Shown: piece after piece, positions 8,474 through 16,685 of the stretch
How positions within the stretch are numbered: position 1 is the stretch's first letter
How the letters are laid out: every line of letters begins with the position of its first letter
Assembly: GCF_021602025.1 (NCBI RefSeq)
Contig: NZ_BQHW01000014.1
Location: 1-64,000, forward strand
Length of the DNA: 64,000 bases
Direction: 5' to 3'
Origin: Pseudomonas ceruminis
GTDB taxonomy: Bacteria; Pseudomonadota; Gammaproteobacteria; Pseudomonadales; Pseudomonadaceae
Program-made: the position numbers and the translations under genes
Notes under the pieces: model-generated
Databases searched by the model: none
Told to the model about the DNA's origin: nothing
What the model saw: the letters and a program-made list of their open reading frames with translations, nothing else

Positions 8474-8507
8474 AATTATCGATTTACGCTATCGTATATC
8501 GATAATT
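8474..8507. promoter_or_regulatory. 34-bp palindrome upstream of chrA, candidate PadR operator
   Basis: AATTATCGATTTACG (8474-8488) and CGTATATCGATAATT (8493-8507) are inverted repeats with one mismatch in 15 and a 4-bp centre. It lies 33 bp before the chrA start. PadR-family repressors use long AT-rich palindromes, and a padR-type gene follows chrA, so autoregulation of the cassette is the simplest reading (inference). Confidence 0.65.
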
Positions 8508-8540
8508 TCATCCAGCCTTGTCAGAGATCAGGTATTGACC

Positions 8541-9746
8541 ATGACTAAAATCACCAAGACTGACCGTAGCCCTTGGGCTGTTTTTTTGATCTTCCTCCGC
8601 TTGGGGTTCACCTCCTTCGGCGGCCCAATCGCACACCTGGGCTATTTCCGCGATGAGTTCGTGGTGCGTCGACAATGGTTGAGCGAGCGCAGCTATGCGG
8701 ATCTTGTCGCCCTTTGCCAGTTCTTACCGGGGCCAGCCAGTAGCCAGGTCGGGATTGCGCTCGGGTTGTCTCGATCCGGCTACGCCGGGGCACTAGCCGC
8801 GTGGATGGGATTCACCTTGCCCTCCGCAATCGCCTTGATCCTCTTCGCACTCGGCATCGCCAGTTATGGTGATGCCATGCCTGCTGGCGTGCTGCACGGT
8901 CTGAAGGTGGTGGCCGTGGCGGTGGTCGCCCAGGCTGTCTGGGGCATGGCGCGCAATCTTTGTCCCGATGCGCCGCGTATTTCCATCATGGCAGCGGCGA
9001 CCTGCTTCGTGCTGCTCGTACCCTCTGCCTGGGGGCAAGTGAGTGTCATCATCCTTGCAGCCATCGTCGGCCTGCTGCTATTCAAACCACAGCAGGGCGA
9101 GGCCCATGATCCACTACCGATCAGCGTGCGGCGTCGCGTTGGCTTGTTCTGGCTGGCCCTGTTCTTTGCCCTGCTGCTTGGGCTGCCGTTGCTGACAGCT
9201 GTGTTCCCGAGCCAGACACTGGCGATGATGGATGCCTTCTACCGCGCCGGCTCGCTGGTATTCGGTGGCGGGCATGTGGTGCTGCCGCTGTTGCAAGCTG
9301 AGGTCGTACCAACAGGCTGGGTCGACAACGAAGCATTCCTCGCGGGCTATGGTGCGGCGCAGGCCGTGCCGGGGCCTCTATTCACCTTTGCAGCATTTCT
9401 CGGTGCCTCGATGAACCAAGCACCAACTGGCTGGCTTGGCGGGCTGATTTGCCTGCTGGCGATCTTTGCGCCGTCTTTCCTGCTGGTGGTGGGGGCCTTG
9501 CCATTCTGGGAGCACCTGCGCCGTAACCTGCGTACGCAGGCAGCACTGCTGGGCATCAATGCGGCCGTGGTCGGCCTGCTGCTTGCTGCTCTCTACCAGC
9601 CGGTATGGACGAGTGCGATTCATGGCCCGCAAGACTTTGGCCTGGCCCTCGTGGCACTGGTGGCGTTGATGTTCTGGAAGCTGCCGCCGTGGATGGTCGT
9701 GCTGGGCAGCGGTGTCCTGGGCGGGCTGTTGAGCATTGCACTGTGA
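8541..9746 (+). CDS. chrA: Chromate efflux transporter ChrA
   Basis: The 401-residue inner-membrane protein is a bidomain CHR transporter that expels chromate. Both halves carry the family marks: FTSFGGPIAHLGYF with CQFLPGPASSQ in the first and VFGGGHVVLPLL with QAVPGPLFTFAAFLG in the second. Hydrophobic segments span the length. ATG 8541 follows a short AGG site; a TTG two codons earlier is an alternative. It is the main cargo of the IS21-like cassette and is followed by a PadR-type gene. Confidence 0.94.
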   Translation: MTKITKTDRSPWAVFLIFLRLGFTSFGGPIAHLGYFRDEFVVRRQWLSERSYADLVALCQFLPGPASSQVGIALGLSRSGYAGALAAWMGFTLPSAIALILFALGIASYGDAMPAGVLHGLKVVAVAVVAQAVWGMARNLCPDAPRISIMAAATCFVLLVPSAWGQVSVIILAAIVGLLLFKPQQGEAHDPLPISVRRRVGLFWLALFFALLLGLPLLTAVFPSQTLAMMDAFYRAGSLVFGGGHVVLPLLQAEVVPTGWVDNEAFLAGYGAAQAVPGPLFTFAAFLGASMNQAPTGWLGGLICLLAIFAPSFLLVVGALPFWEHLRRNLRTQAALLGINAAVVGLLLAALYQPVWTSAIHGPQDFGLALVALVALMFWKLPPWMVVLGSGVLGGLLSIAL

Positions 9747-9756
9747 GATACATCGA

Positions 9757-10062
9757 GTGACCGACAAAGACCTCTACGGCGGGTTGATCCGCCTGCATAT
9801 CCTGCACCACGCTGCCGAGGCTCCCATCTTCGGGCTGGCCGTCATCGAGGAGCTGAGCCACCACGGTTACAAGCTCAGCGCGGGCACGCTGTATCCGATG
9901 CTGCACGGTTTGGAGAAGAAGGGTTATCTGTGCTCGCACCATGAACGCACTGGGCGCCGCGAGCGACGCATGTATGAGATTACCGATGAAGGCCGAGCCG
10001 CGCTGGCAGATGCCAAGGTGAAGGTTAGGGAGTTGTTCGGCGAGTTAATCGAAGGACGCTGA
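9757..10062 (+). CDS. PadR-family transcriptional regulator
   Basis: The product of about 101 residues has the PadR winged helix: GLAVIEELSHHGYKLSAGTLYPMLHGLEKKGYL followed by the wing RRERRMYEITDEGRAAL. The likely start is GTG 9757 (VTDKDLYGG), 10 bp after the chrA stop; the ribosome site is weak, and an upstream TTG at 9736 that overlaps chrA is possible. It probably represses chrA through the palindrome at 8474-8507 until an inducer is present; the inducer is not known from sequence. Confidence 0.85.
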   Translation: MTDKDLYGGLIRLHILHHAAEAPIFGLAVIEELSHHGYKLSAGTLYPMLHGLEKKGYLCSHHERTGRRERRMYEITDEGRAALADAKVKVRELFGELIEGR

Positions 10063-10481
10063 TGGTCTTAACCGGAGTGCCTGCGACCAGCTACTTGCTT
10101 TCATGACCGCACACTGACCGAAAGCAGTGGCCTATTAGCTACGTACGCTTTTGGCCGACTTCTGCCCGTCAAGGCGTACCCGTGCGCCGGTCAAATTCGA
10201 TGCAAACAACTGGTCAAGTCGAGTGCAACAGGTGGTCAAGTCCATGCAATTACGCATCTGATCTCACAGACGGAGCAGTTCAGGGGGCTTTGCCCTGGCT
10301 CGGCTTGCTACATGTGCAAGGCGTTACCATTCGTCAATGGCTTATAGTCTGCCCACCCGATAGTCTGAAAAGCCAGATCGGAAAAATGTGGCAGTGAAGC
10401 TCAGCACACAAGACCACGAATCGCACAGTCTCTGGTGCGGCGGCCCTCACTCGATAGAACGCAACGACAGGCTAGATGGCA
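10063..10481. other. Noncoding region with cassette end
   Basis: No convincing gene is seen. It contains the right repeat array and TSD of the chrA cassette, then about 220 bp of ordinary noncoding sequence. A 71-codon frame starting at 10182 lies across the repeat array and is not protein-like. Confidence 0.5.
10183..10249 (-). repeat. Three tandem repeats, right end of chrA cassette
   Basis: On the minus strand three units starting at 10249, 10228 and 10205 (21, 23 and 23 bp) repeat the same TTGCA...GACTTGACCA pattern as the left array, in inverted orientation. The innermost unit is the least conserved (AATTTGACC). Confidence 0.8.
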
Positions 10482-10748
10482 TTAGGCTCGTATGCCGTGG
10501 TCAAGCCGTATAATCTCGTCATGGATAATTGTGAGTCCCATAGGTGTGCACAGCACCCTGCAGGGTGCCTGACGGCCTACACCTACTACAGATCTTACGA
10601 GCCATCGCTCCGCCTTCTTTCGGCTTCCAAACACTTCAAGTGCGATTGAGAAGACCTGCTCGTAACGCGTTTCAAAACAGCGATGCCTAGCACTCCAGCA
10701 GCCGATCGGGGAGCGAACGCATCGCCCGACAATCCTAAGCTCATTCAT
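10482..10748 (-). CDS. Xre/MbcA/ParS-type antitoxin, toxin-binding domain (orphan)
   Basis: The 88-residue product has a C-terminal half matching the DUF2384 toxin-binding domain: ALEVFGSRKKAERWL, then a TPMGLTIIHDEIIRLDHGI ending. In complete systems this domain binds a RES-domain toxin. The N-terminal third is basic and Cys/Arg-rich without a clear helix-turn-helix. GGGTGAAG precedes the ATG. No RES gene lies next to it, so it is an orphan or a relic. Function remains inferred from the domain only. Confidence 0.6.
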   Translation of the reverse strand: MNELRIVGRCVRSPIGCWSARHRCFETRYEQVFSIALEVFGSRKKAERWLVRSVVGVGRQAPCRVLCTPMGLTIIHDEIIRLDHGIRA

Positions 10749-10881
10749 GCTTCACCCTCTGGTGATACTGGTCTGGTCGCCGCTCGTACTCTGTGCAGGG
10801 GGCATCCCGACAGGGCCACCTCGTGGCGCGGCCCTTTAGCTCAGACGCAACGCTTCCATCGAATTGAAGATCTGCTCCCAG

Positions 10882-11511
10882 CTACCTATCACTCAGCACT
10901 GATTGTGCAAAATGGGAAAGATTGGAAGCCCCGCCTCCATTCCTGCGCAACAGATAACCCTTGATACCAACCTGGCCAGGCCCATCCCGATCACACCTTT
11001 CTGAGTCGCCAATCATGACAATCCGCCTCTGACTACTGAGCTCATTTCCTGGCCGAACATCAAGTAGATCGCAGATGTGCTGGTAGATGGTCGCTTGCGG
11101 TTTCATAACACCAATGCGATAGCTGAAACCATAGGCCCCAAGGTGCGGGAAAATCCTTTCCACTACGGGGCCGTAAGGCATGGCCAGGTTTGAACACACA
11201 GCCAGTCTCAGCCCTGCAGCTTGCAGTAGCCCAACGGCCTCAACCGCGTCTGGATAAGGCCGAATGCTTGCCAGTTCCTCCTCCAGGCATTGGTCGAGAA
11301 ATGCAAGCTGGGAGGGCGAGATTTTGATACCAAAGTACAGCGCAGCCTCGCTTAGGGAAAGGCAACGGGTCATGATCGCTCGAATGTCATCAGCGCGAGG
11401 CAAGCGGCCTTGGCGTCGCCCCTCTCGAAGCAACTGTCGAAACGGATGTGTCGGCTGCTGAATCTCGACCAGCGTTCCGAAGGCGTCAAAGATAACGGCA
11501 TTGGTCTTCAT
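10882..11511 (-). CDS. HAD-superfamily hydrolase
   Basis: All four HAD motifs are present in 209 residues: I as FDAFGTLV near residue 8, II as AVCSNLAMPYG near 105, III with the lysine in GVMKPQATIY near 135, and IV as VMIGDSERCDRDGP near 165. The cap is helical (type C1), as in phosphatases and haloacid dehalogenases. The substrate is unknown. It stands alone in the island with no clear partner. Confidence 0.85.
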   Translation of the reverse strand: MKTNAVIFDAFGTLVEIQQPTHPFRQLLREGRRQGRLPRADDIRAIMTRCLSLSEAALYFGIKISPSQLAFLDQCLEEELASIRPYPDAVEAVGLLQAAGLRLAVCSNLAMPYGPVVERIFPHLGAYGFSYRIGVMKPQATIYQHICDLLDVRPGNELSSQRRIVMIGDSERCDRDGPGQVGIKGYLLRRNGGGASNLSHFAQSVLSDR

Positions 11512-11588
11512 CTGAGTTTCCTTCGCTGGTCACCGTCCGCAAGACAGCCACTCTAACGAGAATCAAGTTCAACAACCAAAAAACTAAG

Positions 11589-12086
11589 CTATCGAAGAGT
11601 AACGCCAAATTTTGAAAAATCATCCACCAGCGTTTTTCGACCCAGCATTTTCGGAAGCTTGAAGACGTTCCTGTACCCATACCACAAAAACATAGGAATA
11701 ATGACAAGCCCAACTCCAAAGGTTGCCGTTGCAGCAATAATCCCAGCTGGAACCGCTGCTAGCGAAATAACCACACCCTTTACCAAAGTCGACCTTGCAA
11801 TAATTCGCAGATCATCCAAGTCGCACTCAACTTTCCCACCAGCCTTCTCAAAAGCGACAACAATTATCGATTTCTTTGAGGCATGCTTATAGTACCAAGT
11901 TCGCGGAACATCAGTCGCCAAAGCACCATGCTTCACAAGGTACTTCAGCATCACAACCTCTTTGAAATAGAGAGTAGCGCCGTGCTCATCTTCGTATCTA
12001 ACACGTCGATAGAGAGCGTCTAGATCACCGCTCCCTTGAGCATCATAGTTCTTAACAGTCAATGTCAGTTTCTTTAACTCGGACAT
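11589..12086 (-). CDS. Hypothetical membrane protein
   Basis: The 165-residue protein is not recognised. It has a basic, soluble N-terminal part (about residues 1-105) and a hydrophobic hairpin around residues 107-140 rich in Ala, Val, Ile and Gly, then a basic tail. ATG 12086 is chosen because GGGAGGAAG lies just upstream; an ATG six codons earlier has no such site. Base composition is clearly more AT-rich than its neighbours, which fits foreign origin. Confidence 0.65.
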   Translation of the reverse strand: MSELKKLTLTVKNYDAQGSGDLDALYRRVRYEDEHGATLYFKEVVMLKYLVKHGALATDVPRTWYYKHASKKSIIVVAFEKAGGKVECDLDDLRIIARSTLVKGVVISLAAVPAGIIAATATFGVGLVIIPMFLWYGYRNVFKLPKMLGRKTLVDDFSKFGVTLR

Positions 12087-12184
12087 GCTTCCTCCCTTAA
12101 ACACACATTAACTATTAATGGATTAGATGACGGCGGGGCCTAATTAAGCAGGCTGAGACAGCGGCCTCGACAACGCGGGGGCAA

Positions 12185-12502
12185 TCAAGCGGCGGCAGGC
12201 AATCGGCTGACCATGACGTAATGATCGTTGCCTGACACTGTCCGCAATAACGCCATGCCTTCGACCTCCGCTATCACCTCACTAGGGGGTGTGACAATTG
12301 TCATCCCATCAGCCAGTTGCCCTGAAAGATCGCCATACACATACGCAACGAAACGATCGCCAACTTCAGCTGCATCTACCAGGTACGCGTCCACTAGTGC
12401 ACCCCAATCATGGGCCTGCGCGATCGCCAACTTAGCTGACACCAGACTGGGCAGTCGTATTACGCCCTCAACCATCCAGTCCTGGGAATTCAGACAACTC
12501 AT
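12185..12502 (-). CDS. Hypothetical protein
   Basis: The 105-residue product is not recognised. It appears to be a compact soluble alpha/beta domain with alternating hydrophobic strands (DRFVAYVYGDLSG, MTIVTPPSEVIAEVEGMALLRTV) and no signal peptide, membrane span or metal motif. It stands between the unknown membrane protein and a metallophosphoesterase on the same strand with separate spacing. Confidence 0.55.
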   Translation of the reverse strand: MSCLNSQDWMVEGVIRLPSLVSAKLAIAQAHDWGALVDAYLVDAAEVGDRFVAYVYGDLSGQLADGMTIVTPPSEVIAEVEGMALLRTVSGNDHYVMVSRLPAAA

Positions 12503-12577
12503 GGATTCTCCATCACGTTCGAATTTGAAACCTACTCACTTACTGAAAAAGCTAAACGACGGCAGCCCAATCAGTCT

Positions 12578-13312
12578 TCATACACTGACAACTAGGTCTG
12601 GCCGAAAGCCAGTTTCTTCGGTGGGATAACCACGAGGATTACTCACAAACCGAACGCCATTAACCACCTCATCCACAGCTTCGTGGGTATGGCCAAAGAT
12701 CCATAGATCGATCTTGAAATCCATCAGGCCATCCCAATTGTTTCCATAGGCTGCTCGCAAGTGAGGATCGGCTCCTTGGTCACTCACGAACTTCATAAGG
12801 GGCGGATAGTGAGTCACAACTACACGCTTACCGTTGAATGGCAGCGATAGCTGGCCCTCCAACCACTCCTTCGTCTCTCGATTTCTCGCGATCAGATCAT
12901 CAGGGCGCAAACGCCGATACTGTTCACCGACACGGATTGCGCGAAAGTCATTCAGTGAGTTACGAGCGCACCAAGAAGCAGCTACTGGGTCTCCGGTCGC
13001 GGCCAGGCTCGTCCAACCCGTAGCGCAGAGAAACTGCACGTCACGGTGTTCTAAAACCTGATTTTCCAATACGTGGACGTGCGCCTCAGCAGCGTCAAGC
13101 AGCTTGCTGTGGGTTCGATCTATATTCCCGCTGTAGTGCTCATGATTGCCCATGGCATATATGACAGGCGTGCTGAAGGTCAGGCTGGCCCACATGGCCC
13201 CCCTGGACTTCACGTGGATGTCACCGGCTAATACGACCACGTCACAGTCCACCACAGGGGGGACGAAATCGGCGAACTCACAATGCAGATCAGACAGTAT
13301 ATGAAGCTTCAT
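12578..13312 (-). CDS. Calcineurin-like metallophosphoesterase
   Basis: The 244-residue protein shows the ordered metal-binding motifs of the family: D-x-H in SDLHCEF (residues 7-13), GD in VVLAGDIH near 30, GNHE in AMGNHEHYSG near 54, then a TH in VVVTHYPP near 168 and GHTH in IFGHTHEA near 206. Such enzymes cleave phosphomono- or phosphodiesters with two metal ions. Substrate is unknown; nuclease and nucleotide phosphodiesterase activities occur in the family. Confidence 0.88.
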   Translation of the reverse strand: MKLHILSDLHCEFADFVPPVVDCDVVVLAGDIHVKSRGAMWASLTFSTPVIYAMGNHEHYSGNIDRTHSKLLDAAEAHVHVLENQVLEHRDVQFLCATGWTSLAATGDPVAASWCARNSLNDFRAIRVGEQYRRLRPDDLIARNRETKEWLEGQLSLPFNGKRVVVTHYPPLMKFVSDQGADPHLRAAYGNNWDGLMDFKIDLWIFGHTHEAVDEVVNGVRFVSNPRGYPTEETGFRPDLVVSV

Positions 13313-13489
13313 CCCAAGCCTGCTGACGTCGACTTTCTAATAAATTGATCATTCCCTGGCCCGGTCGCTCGGACGCGGCGAAGCTGCCATCAGTAGGCCC
13401 ACGATAAACGATGATCGCCATTATTGCTAGCTTTCGATATTTATCGACGCATGGCGCTGTGGCCCTATTCTTCGTTTTGAGCGCTCAGC

Positions 13490-13966
13490 ATGCAGAACGA
13501 GATAGCAGCAATAGTCCGAGCTCTGCGCGACCTGAGAGGATCAGCTCAGGAGGAGCTTGCCGAGATCAGTTCCCAAGCCAATCTGTCACGATTGGAGCAA
13601 GGGAAAACGCAGGTCTCTTTGGTCAAGCTGAGCAAGATCGCGCGCACCCTGGATTTCGACCTCGTGGCTCTCGTCGCGCTATGTCAGGCCCTCCAGGATG
13701 GGTCATCACCTATCGATGTCATGGCGAAGGCTTCAAAGGACTTGGAAGGCTTCGTAGCCCAGGGAGGGTTGCAGGGCCTGAAGAGGCATTGGGACGCTGG
13801 TGAAGGGCTGGTGAAGCGCACGCGAGGCAAACCCAGCAGCCCAGATCGAATCCGGGCAGTACTAGAGCTCAAGGCCAGTGGCATGTCGAAGGCGGAGGTG
13901 GGTCGAGCGCTGGGGTTGCCTGAAGCGACTGTCAGGCGTTACTGGCTCAAAGAACTGCCTGGCTAG
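13490..13966 (+). CDS. Xre-type regulator with a second C-terminal HTH
   Basis: The 158-residue protein begins with a Cro/CI-like helix-turn-helix (about residues 5-65, including ANLSRLEQGKTQVSLVKLSKIARTL). Residues 112-158 form a second, resolvase-type helix-turn-helix (SPDRIRAVLELKASGMSKAEV, then GRALGLPEATVRRYWL), preceded by KRTRGKP. Two different DNA-binding heads in one short protein is uncommon. It converges on the nuclease-like gene, 52 bp apart. Its target is unknown. Confidence 0.75.
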   Translation: MQNEIAAIVRALRDLRGSAQEELAEISSQANLSRLEQGKTQVSLVKLSKIARTLDFDLVALVALCQALQDGSSPIDVMAKASKDLEGFVAQGGLQGLKRHWDAGEGLVKRTRGKPSSPDRIRAVLELKASGMSKAEVGRALGLPEATVRRYWLKELPG

Positions 13967-14018
13967 AAAGGGAGTTGTGGGGTGAGAGCAGAGAAGCTCT
14001 CCACTTTTCCAATTCGAT

Positions 14019-15215
14019 TTAGCGCGGCGGCAGATCCGTGAAGCGCAGCCGGGGATAGATACGCCTTTCCTCAGCGCATTTGGAAATCTGCAAGAACGCT
14101 GACAGCAGTGCATCTTCCGAAGGGCAGTGGCGGGTCATGACCTCGAACTCGTTGTAATCGAAGGCTAGGACGCGAATTCCGACCTCATCCATGAATTTCA
14201 AAATCATGGCGCTGTATTCATCGTAGTTGTCGATAAAAAGCTCTCTGACCACGACAACTCCCACCAGGGGGCGTGCAGCAAGATCAATGTCCAAGGGCGT
14301 GCCGTCCACAAGCGCTAAGGCTGGATTGCCTTCTCGCCTGATCGTTGAGATGGCGCCACGTAGTTGCTGCAGGCCGTTCTTCAACTGACTTATGGCCTTC
14401 TTTCGCTTTCTCTCAAGCGTTGTGTTCATCATTGCTGGCGTATTGGGACTGTCCTTCGCCTGCAGCAGCAAAGTCACTTCATCGCCCATCACCACTACGT
14501 CAGCCAGCTCCTCGCCATCGGAAACCTTCAAGGGGCCATGGATGATCCGCTCGGAGGTGTATGCGCGCTGGAGAAGATAGATGATGTCCAACTCCTGAAA
14601 CGTGCCCGGCTCAGTGCGCTCTAACTGCGTATTGGAGAAGCCTTGGGAGCCTCGAAAGTCCTGGCGGGTCAGGTCGGTGATCAAATAGTCCGAGGGGAAC
14701 AGATCTTCCTGCAGGAACACCGTTGTGGCACGAGCGTCGTCCTCATAGGTCGTGAGGCTGAACCATCTTTCCGCCTGCTCATACATCTTGGGCCAGTGAT
14801 CTGCTCCAATGGGGCTGAGTGTACCGAGCTCCTTGCGGAGCTGACCAAGCTTCGCCTGGGCCTTACAACTGAACAGCTCGCGGTTGTGCTCGTCGAAAAA
14901 GCACACACTGAATTCGTCAGGGAAGCTCTGCAGTGCCTCTGTGAGAGGGTCACCAGGGATGAGTGGGGTTTTGATCAATAGCGGACTTTGTGGGTCATCA
15001 AAGCAGGCTGTGAGAAGCGTAAGCCCCGTCGTTTCGCCTGCCTTGTATGGCGCAAGGTAAAGCTTCAATTCACGCCTTTGCTGAGCGGCCAAGATCAGCT
15101 CTTTCCCTGCCTTGATTACCAGCACGAAGCCTTCAGGGCCTTCAACGATCCATAATCCACGGGCTAAGACAGCGATTTGCTGAAGCGCTTGTGGCTTCAT
15201 GATCGTGAGGTACAT
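14019..15215 (-). CDS. Uncharacterised protein with restriction-nuclease-like core
   Basis: The 398-residue product from ATG 15215 (AAGGAG upstream) is not assigned to a known family. Around residues 235-260 it has ELADVVVMGDEVTLLLQAKD, a strand-D-strand-Q-x-K pattern of PD-(D/E)XK nucleases with Gln in place of the usual Asp/Glu, followed by a Lys/Arg-rich helix and QLKNGLQQLRGAI, as in Mrr/NERD-like proteins. The N-terminal 200 residues look like a separate alpha/beta domain. It starts 133 bp after the island thyA in the same direction. A nucleic-acid or defence role is inferred, not shown. Confidence 0.6.
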   Translation of the reverse strand: MYLTIMKPQALQQIAVLARGLWIVEGPEGFVLVIKAGKELILAAQQRRELKLYLAPYKAGETTGLTLLTACFDDPQSPLLIKTPLIPGDPLTEALQSFPDEFSVCFFDEHNRELFSCKAQAKLGQLRKELGTLSPIGADHWPKMYEQAERWFSLTTYEDDARATTVFLQEDLFPSDYLITDLTRQDFRGSQGFSNTQLERTEPGTFQELDIIYLLQRAYTSERIIHGPLKVSDGEELADVVVMGDEVTLLLQAKDSPNTPAMMNTTLERKRKKAISQLKNGLQQLRGAISTIRREGNPALALVDGTPLDIDLAARPLVGVVVVRELFIDNYDEYSAMILKFMDEVGIRVLAFDYNEFEVMTRHCPSEDALLSAFLQISKCAEERRIYPRLRFTDLPPR

Positions 15216-15348
15216 TTGAACTCCTTGGCGGTTGCCTGATTGCGTCCTGCAAAACCCGAAGCCTAAAGCGATGAGGCGAGGCCTATGCTTACCATTCAAA
15301 ATTCCCATCCTGGCCAACCAAAATTTGGCTAGCCAGGCATCGACTCAG

Positions 15349-16182
15349 TTAGATCGATACAGGAGCAGGAATATGAGGATGTGGGTCATAGCCCACAATC
15401 TCAAAGTCCTCAAACTTGTAATCGTAAATGCTGTCCGGCTTGCGCTTGAACTGCAACTTAGGCAGAGGGCGCGGATCACGAGTCAGTTGCAGGTTAACTT
15501 GCTCAATATGATTCAAGTAAATATGCGCATCACCCATTGTAACTACAACCTCGCCAACTCCCAAATCGCACTGCTGCGCCAACATATGAGTTAAAAAACT
15601 AACCCCTGCTAGGTTATAGGGATTTCCGAGCAATAAGTCTGACGACCGAATGTATAGATGCGCCGACAACTTATTGTTGGCTACATAGAACTGATAGAGC
15701 AAATGGCATGGTGGCAATGCCATCTTCCCATTCCGGGCATTCTCTTGTGGACTCACCGATTCATCAGGAAGGTACTCGACGTTCCATCCATGGAAGAGAA
15801 TCCGACGACTGTTTGGGTTAGTCTTGAGCGTATGAACGACGTAGTCGATTTGATTGATGGCCTTGCCGTCCTGGGTAGGCCAGGCCGTCCACTGCTTGCC
15901 GTAGATCGGGCCGAGGTCACCGTCTTCAGTTGCCCACTCATCCCAGATGCTGACACCATGCTCCTTCAGCCATTTGGTATTCGTGTCACCATTCAGGAAC
16001 CAGATCATCTCGTTGATGATGCTCTTGAAATGCAGCTTCTTGGTGGTGAGGAGCGGGAAGCCATCCTCCAGGTTGTGGCGGAACTGGCGACCGAAGACAC
16101 TCAGCGTGCCGGTGCCGGTGCGATCGCCTTTCTCGACGCCATTCTCTAGCACGTCGGCCAGCAAATCGTGGTACATCTTCAT
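15349..16182 (-). CDS. thyA: Thymidylate synthase ThyA, island-borne replacement
   Basis: The 277-residue enzyme makes dTMP from dUMP with methylenetetrahydrofolate. All needed parts are visible: the [11 protein letters not shown] start, catalytic Cys159 in [11 protein letters not shown], dUMP contacts in [19 protein letters not shown] (R179, D182, N190), and GDAHIYLNH near residue 217. It is clearly divergent from the host copy at 22443-23147, which is broken. Its ATG overlaps the stop of the preceding recombinase-operon gene (ATGA), so it is expressed with that operon. It most likely provides the cell's only thymidylate synthase of this type. Confidence 0.95.
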   Translation of the reverse strand: MKMYHDLLADVLENGVEKGDRTGTGTLSVFGRQFRHNLEDGFPLLTTKKLHFKSIINEMIWFLNGDTNTKWLKEHGVSIWDEWATEDGDLGPIYGKQWTAWPTQDGKAINQIDYVVHTLKTNPNSRRILFHGWNVEYLPDESVSPQENARNGKMALPPCHLLYQFYVANNKLSAHLYIRSSDLLLGNPYNLAGVSFLTHMLAQQCDLGVGEVVVTMGDAHIYLNHIEQVNLQLTRDPRPLPKLQFKRKPDSIYDYKFEDFEIVGYDPHPHIPAPVSI

Positions 16183-16685
16183 TTCGGTTCCTCAAGGTTC
16201 GCGCTGACCAAATCCAGTGCGTCACGCAATTTCAAAATTTCAGTATCTTGCTCTTTGATCTTCTGACGCAGCTCATCTGCGAGCTGGAGGTAGTAGTCCC
16301 TAGACTCGCGGACAGTGTCCAATCTCTTGTCGAGCGTGGCACAAGAGTTCTCAGAATCCTGATACCTATTGAACCAATAAAGCACTTCCAATCGACTCTT
16401 TTCAAGGCGTTGCATCAGAATCGTCTTGGGATCCTGCTTCTTCTCAGCCTTGACCCTCTGAGCGAGCACTGCAATGCGGCGGTTGTCCTTGATCGCCTCA
16501 AGCCGCTGCGCCGGGAAGTCGCGCTGTCGGATAGTGTTGCGATGAATGCCTGTGATGCGGCTCAGCTCCGCCATCGTCGGCTTCAGTTTCGGATCAGAGG
16601 CAATCTGCATAAGCCCCTGAGCCAGCAGCTCAGTGTTCCGGTCGTAGTCGAGCTTATTCTTGGCATCAAACGCCTGGACTGTCAT
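16179..16685 (-). CDS. HTH/coiled-coil accessory protein (TnpC-like)
   Basis: The 168-residue product has an N-terminal helix-turn-helix ([20 protein letters not shown], about residues 36-55) and a long coiled coil from about residue 75 to the end (heptad-like, Lys/Glu/Leu-rich). This resembles in plan the small third protein TnpC of Tn554-type transposition modules and accessory proteins of multi-recombinase cassettes; equivalence is inferred. ATGA overlaps link it to the recombinase upstream and to thyA downstream. Confidence 0.7.
   Translation of the reverse strand: MTVQAFDAKNKLDYDRNTELLAQGLMQIASDPKLKPTMAELSRITGIHRNTIRQRDFPAQRLEAIKDNRRIAVLAQRVKAEKKQDPKTILMQRLEKSRLEVLYWFNRYQDSENSCATLDKRLDTVRESRDYYLQLADELRQKIKEQDTEILKLRDALDLVSANLEEPK

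Larger units (their letters stand above)
8330..10256 (+). mobile_element. Transposase-less chrA-padR cassette with IS21-like ends
   Basis: The unit is about 1,927 bp. Its ends are inverted: TGGGAATTGCA at 8330-8340 and TGCGTAATTGCA read on the minus strand from 10256, both followed inward by tandem TTGCA...ACTTGACCA repeats. A perfect 6-bp direct repeat TCTGAT flanks it at 8324-8329 and 10257-10262, within the 4-8 bp range known for IS21-family insertions. Inside are only chrA and a padR-type gene; no istA or istB is present. It would need a helper transposase, fitting the idea of a mobile insertion cassette. Assignment to IS21 is by repeat architecture only. Confidence 0.8.

Noticed and set aside
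10182-10397. 71-codon frame right of padR
   Set aside because: It starts inside the terminal repeat array and has no protein-like features.
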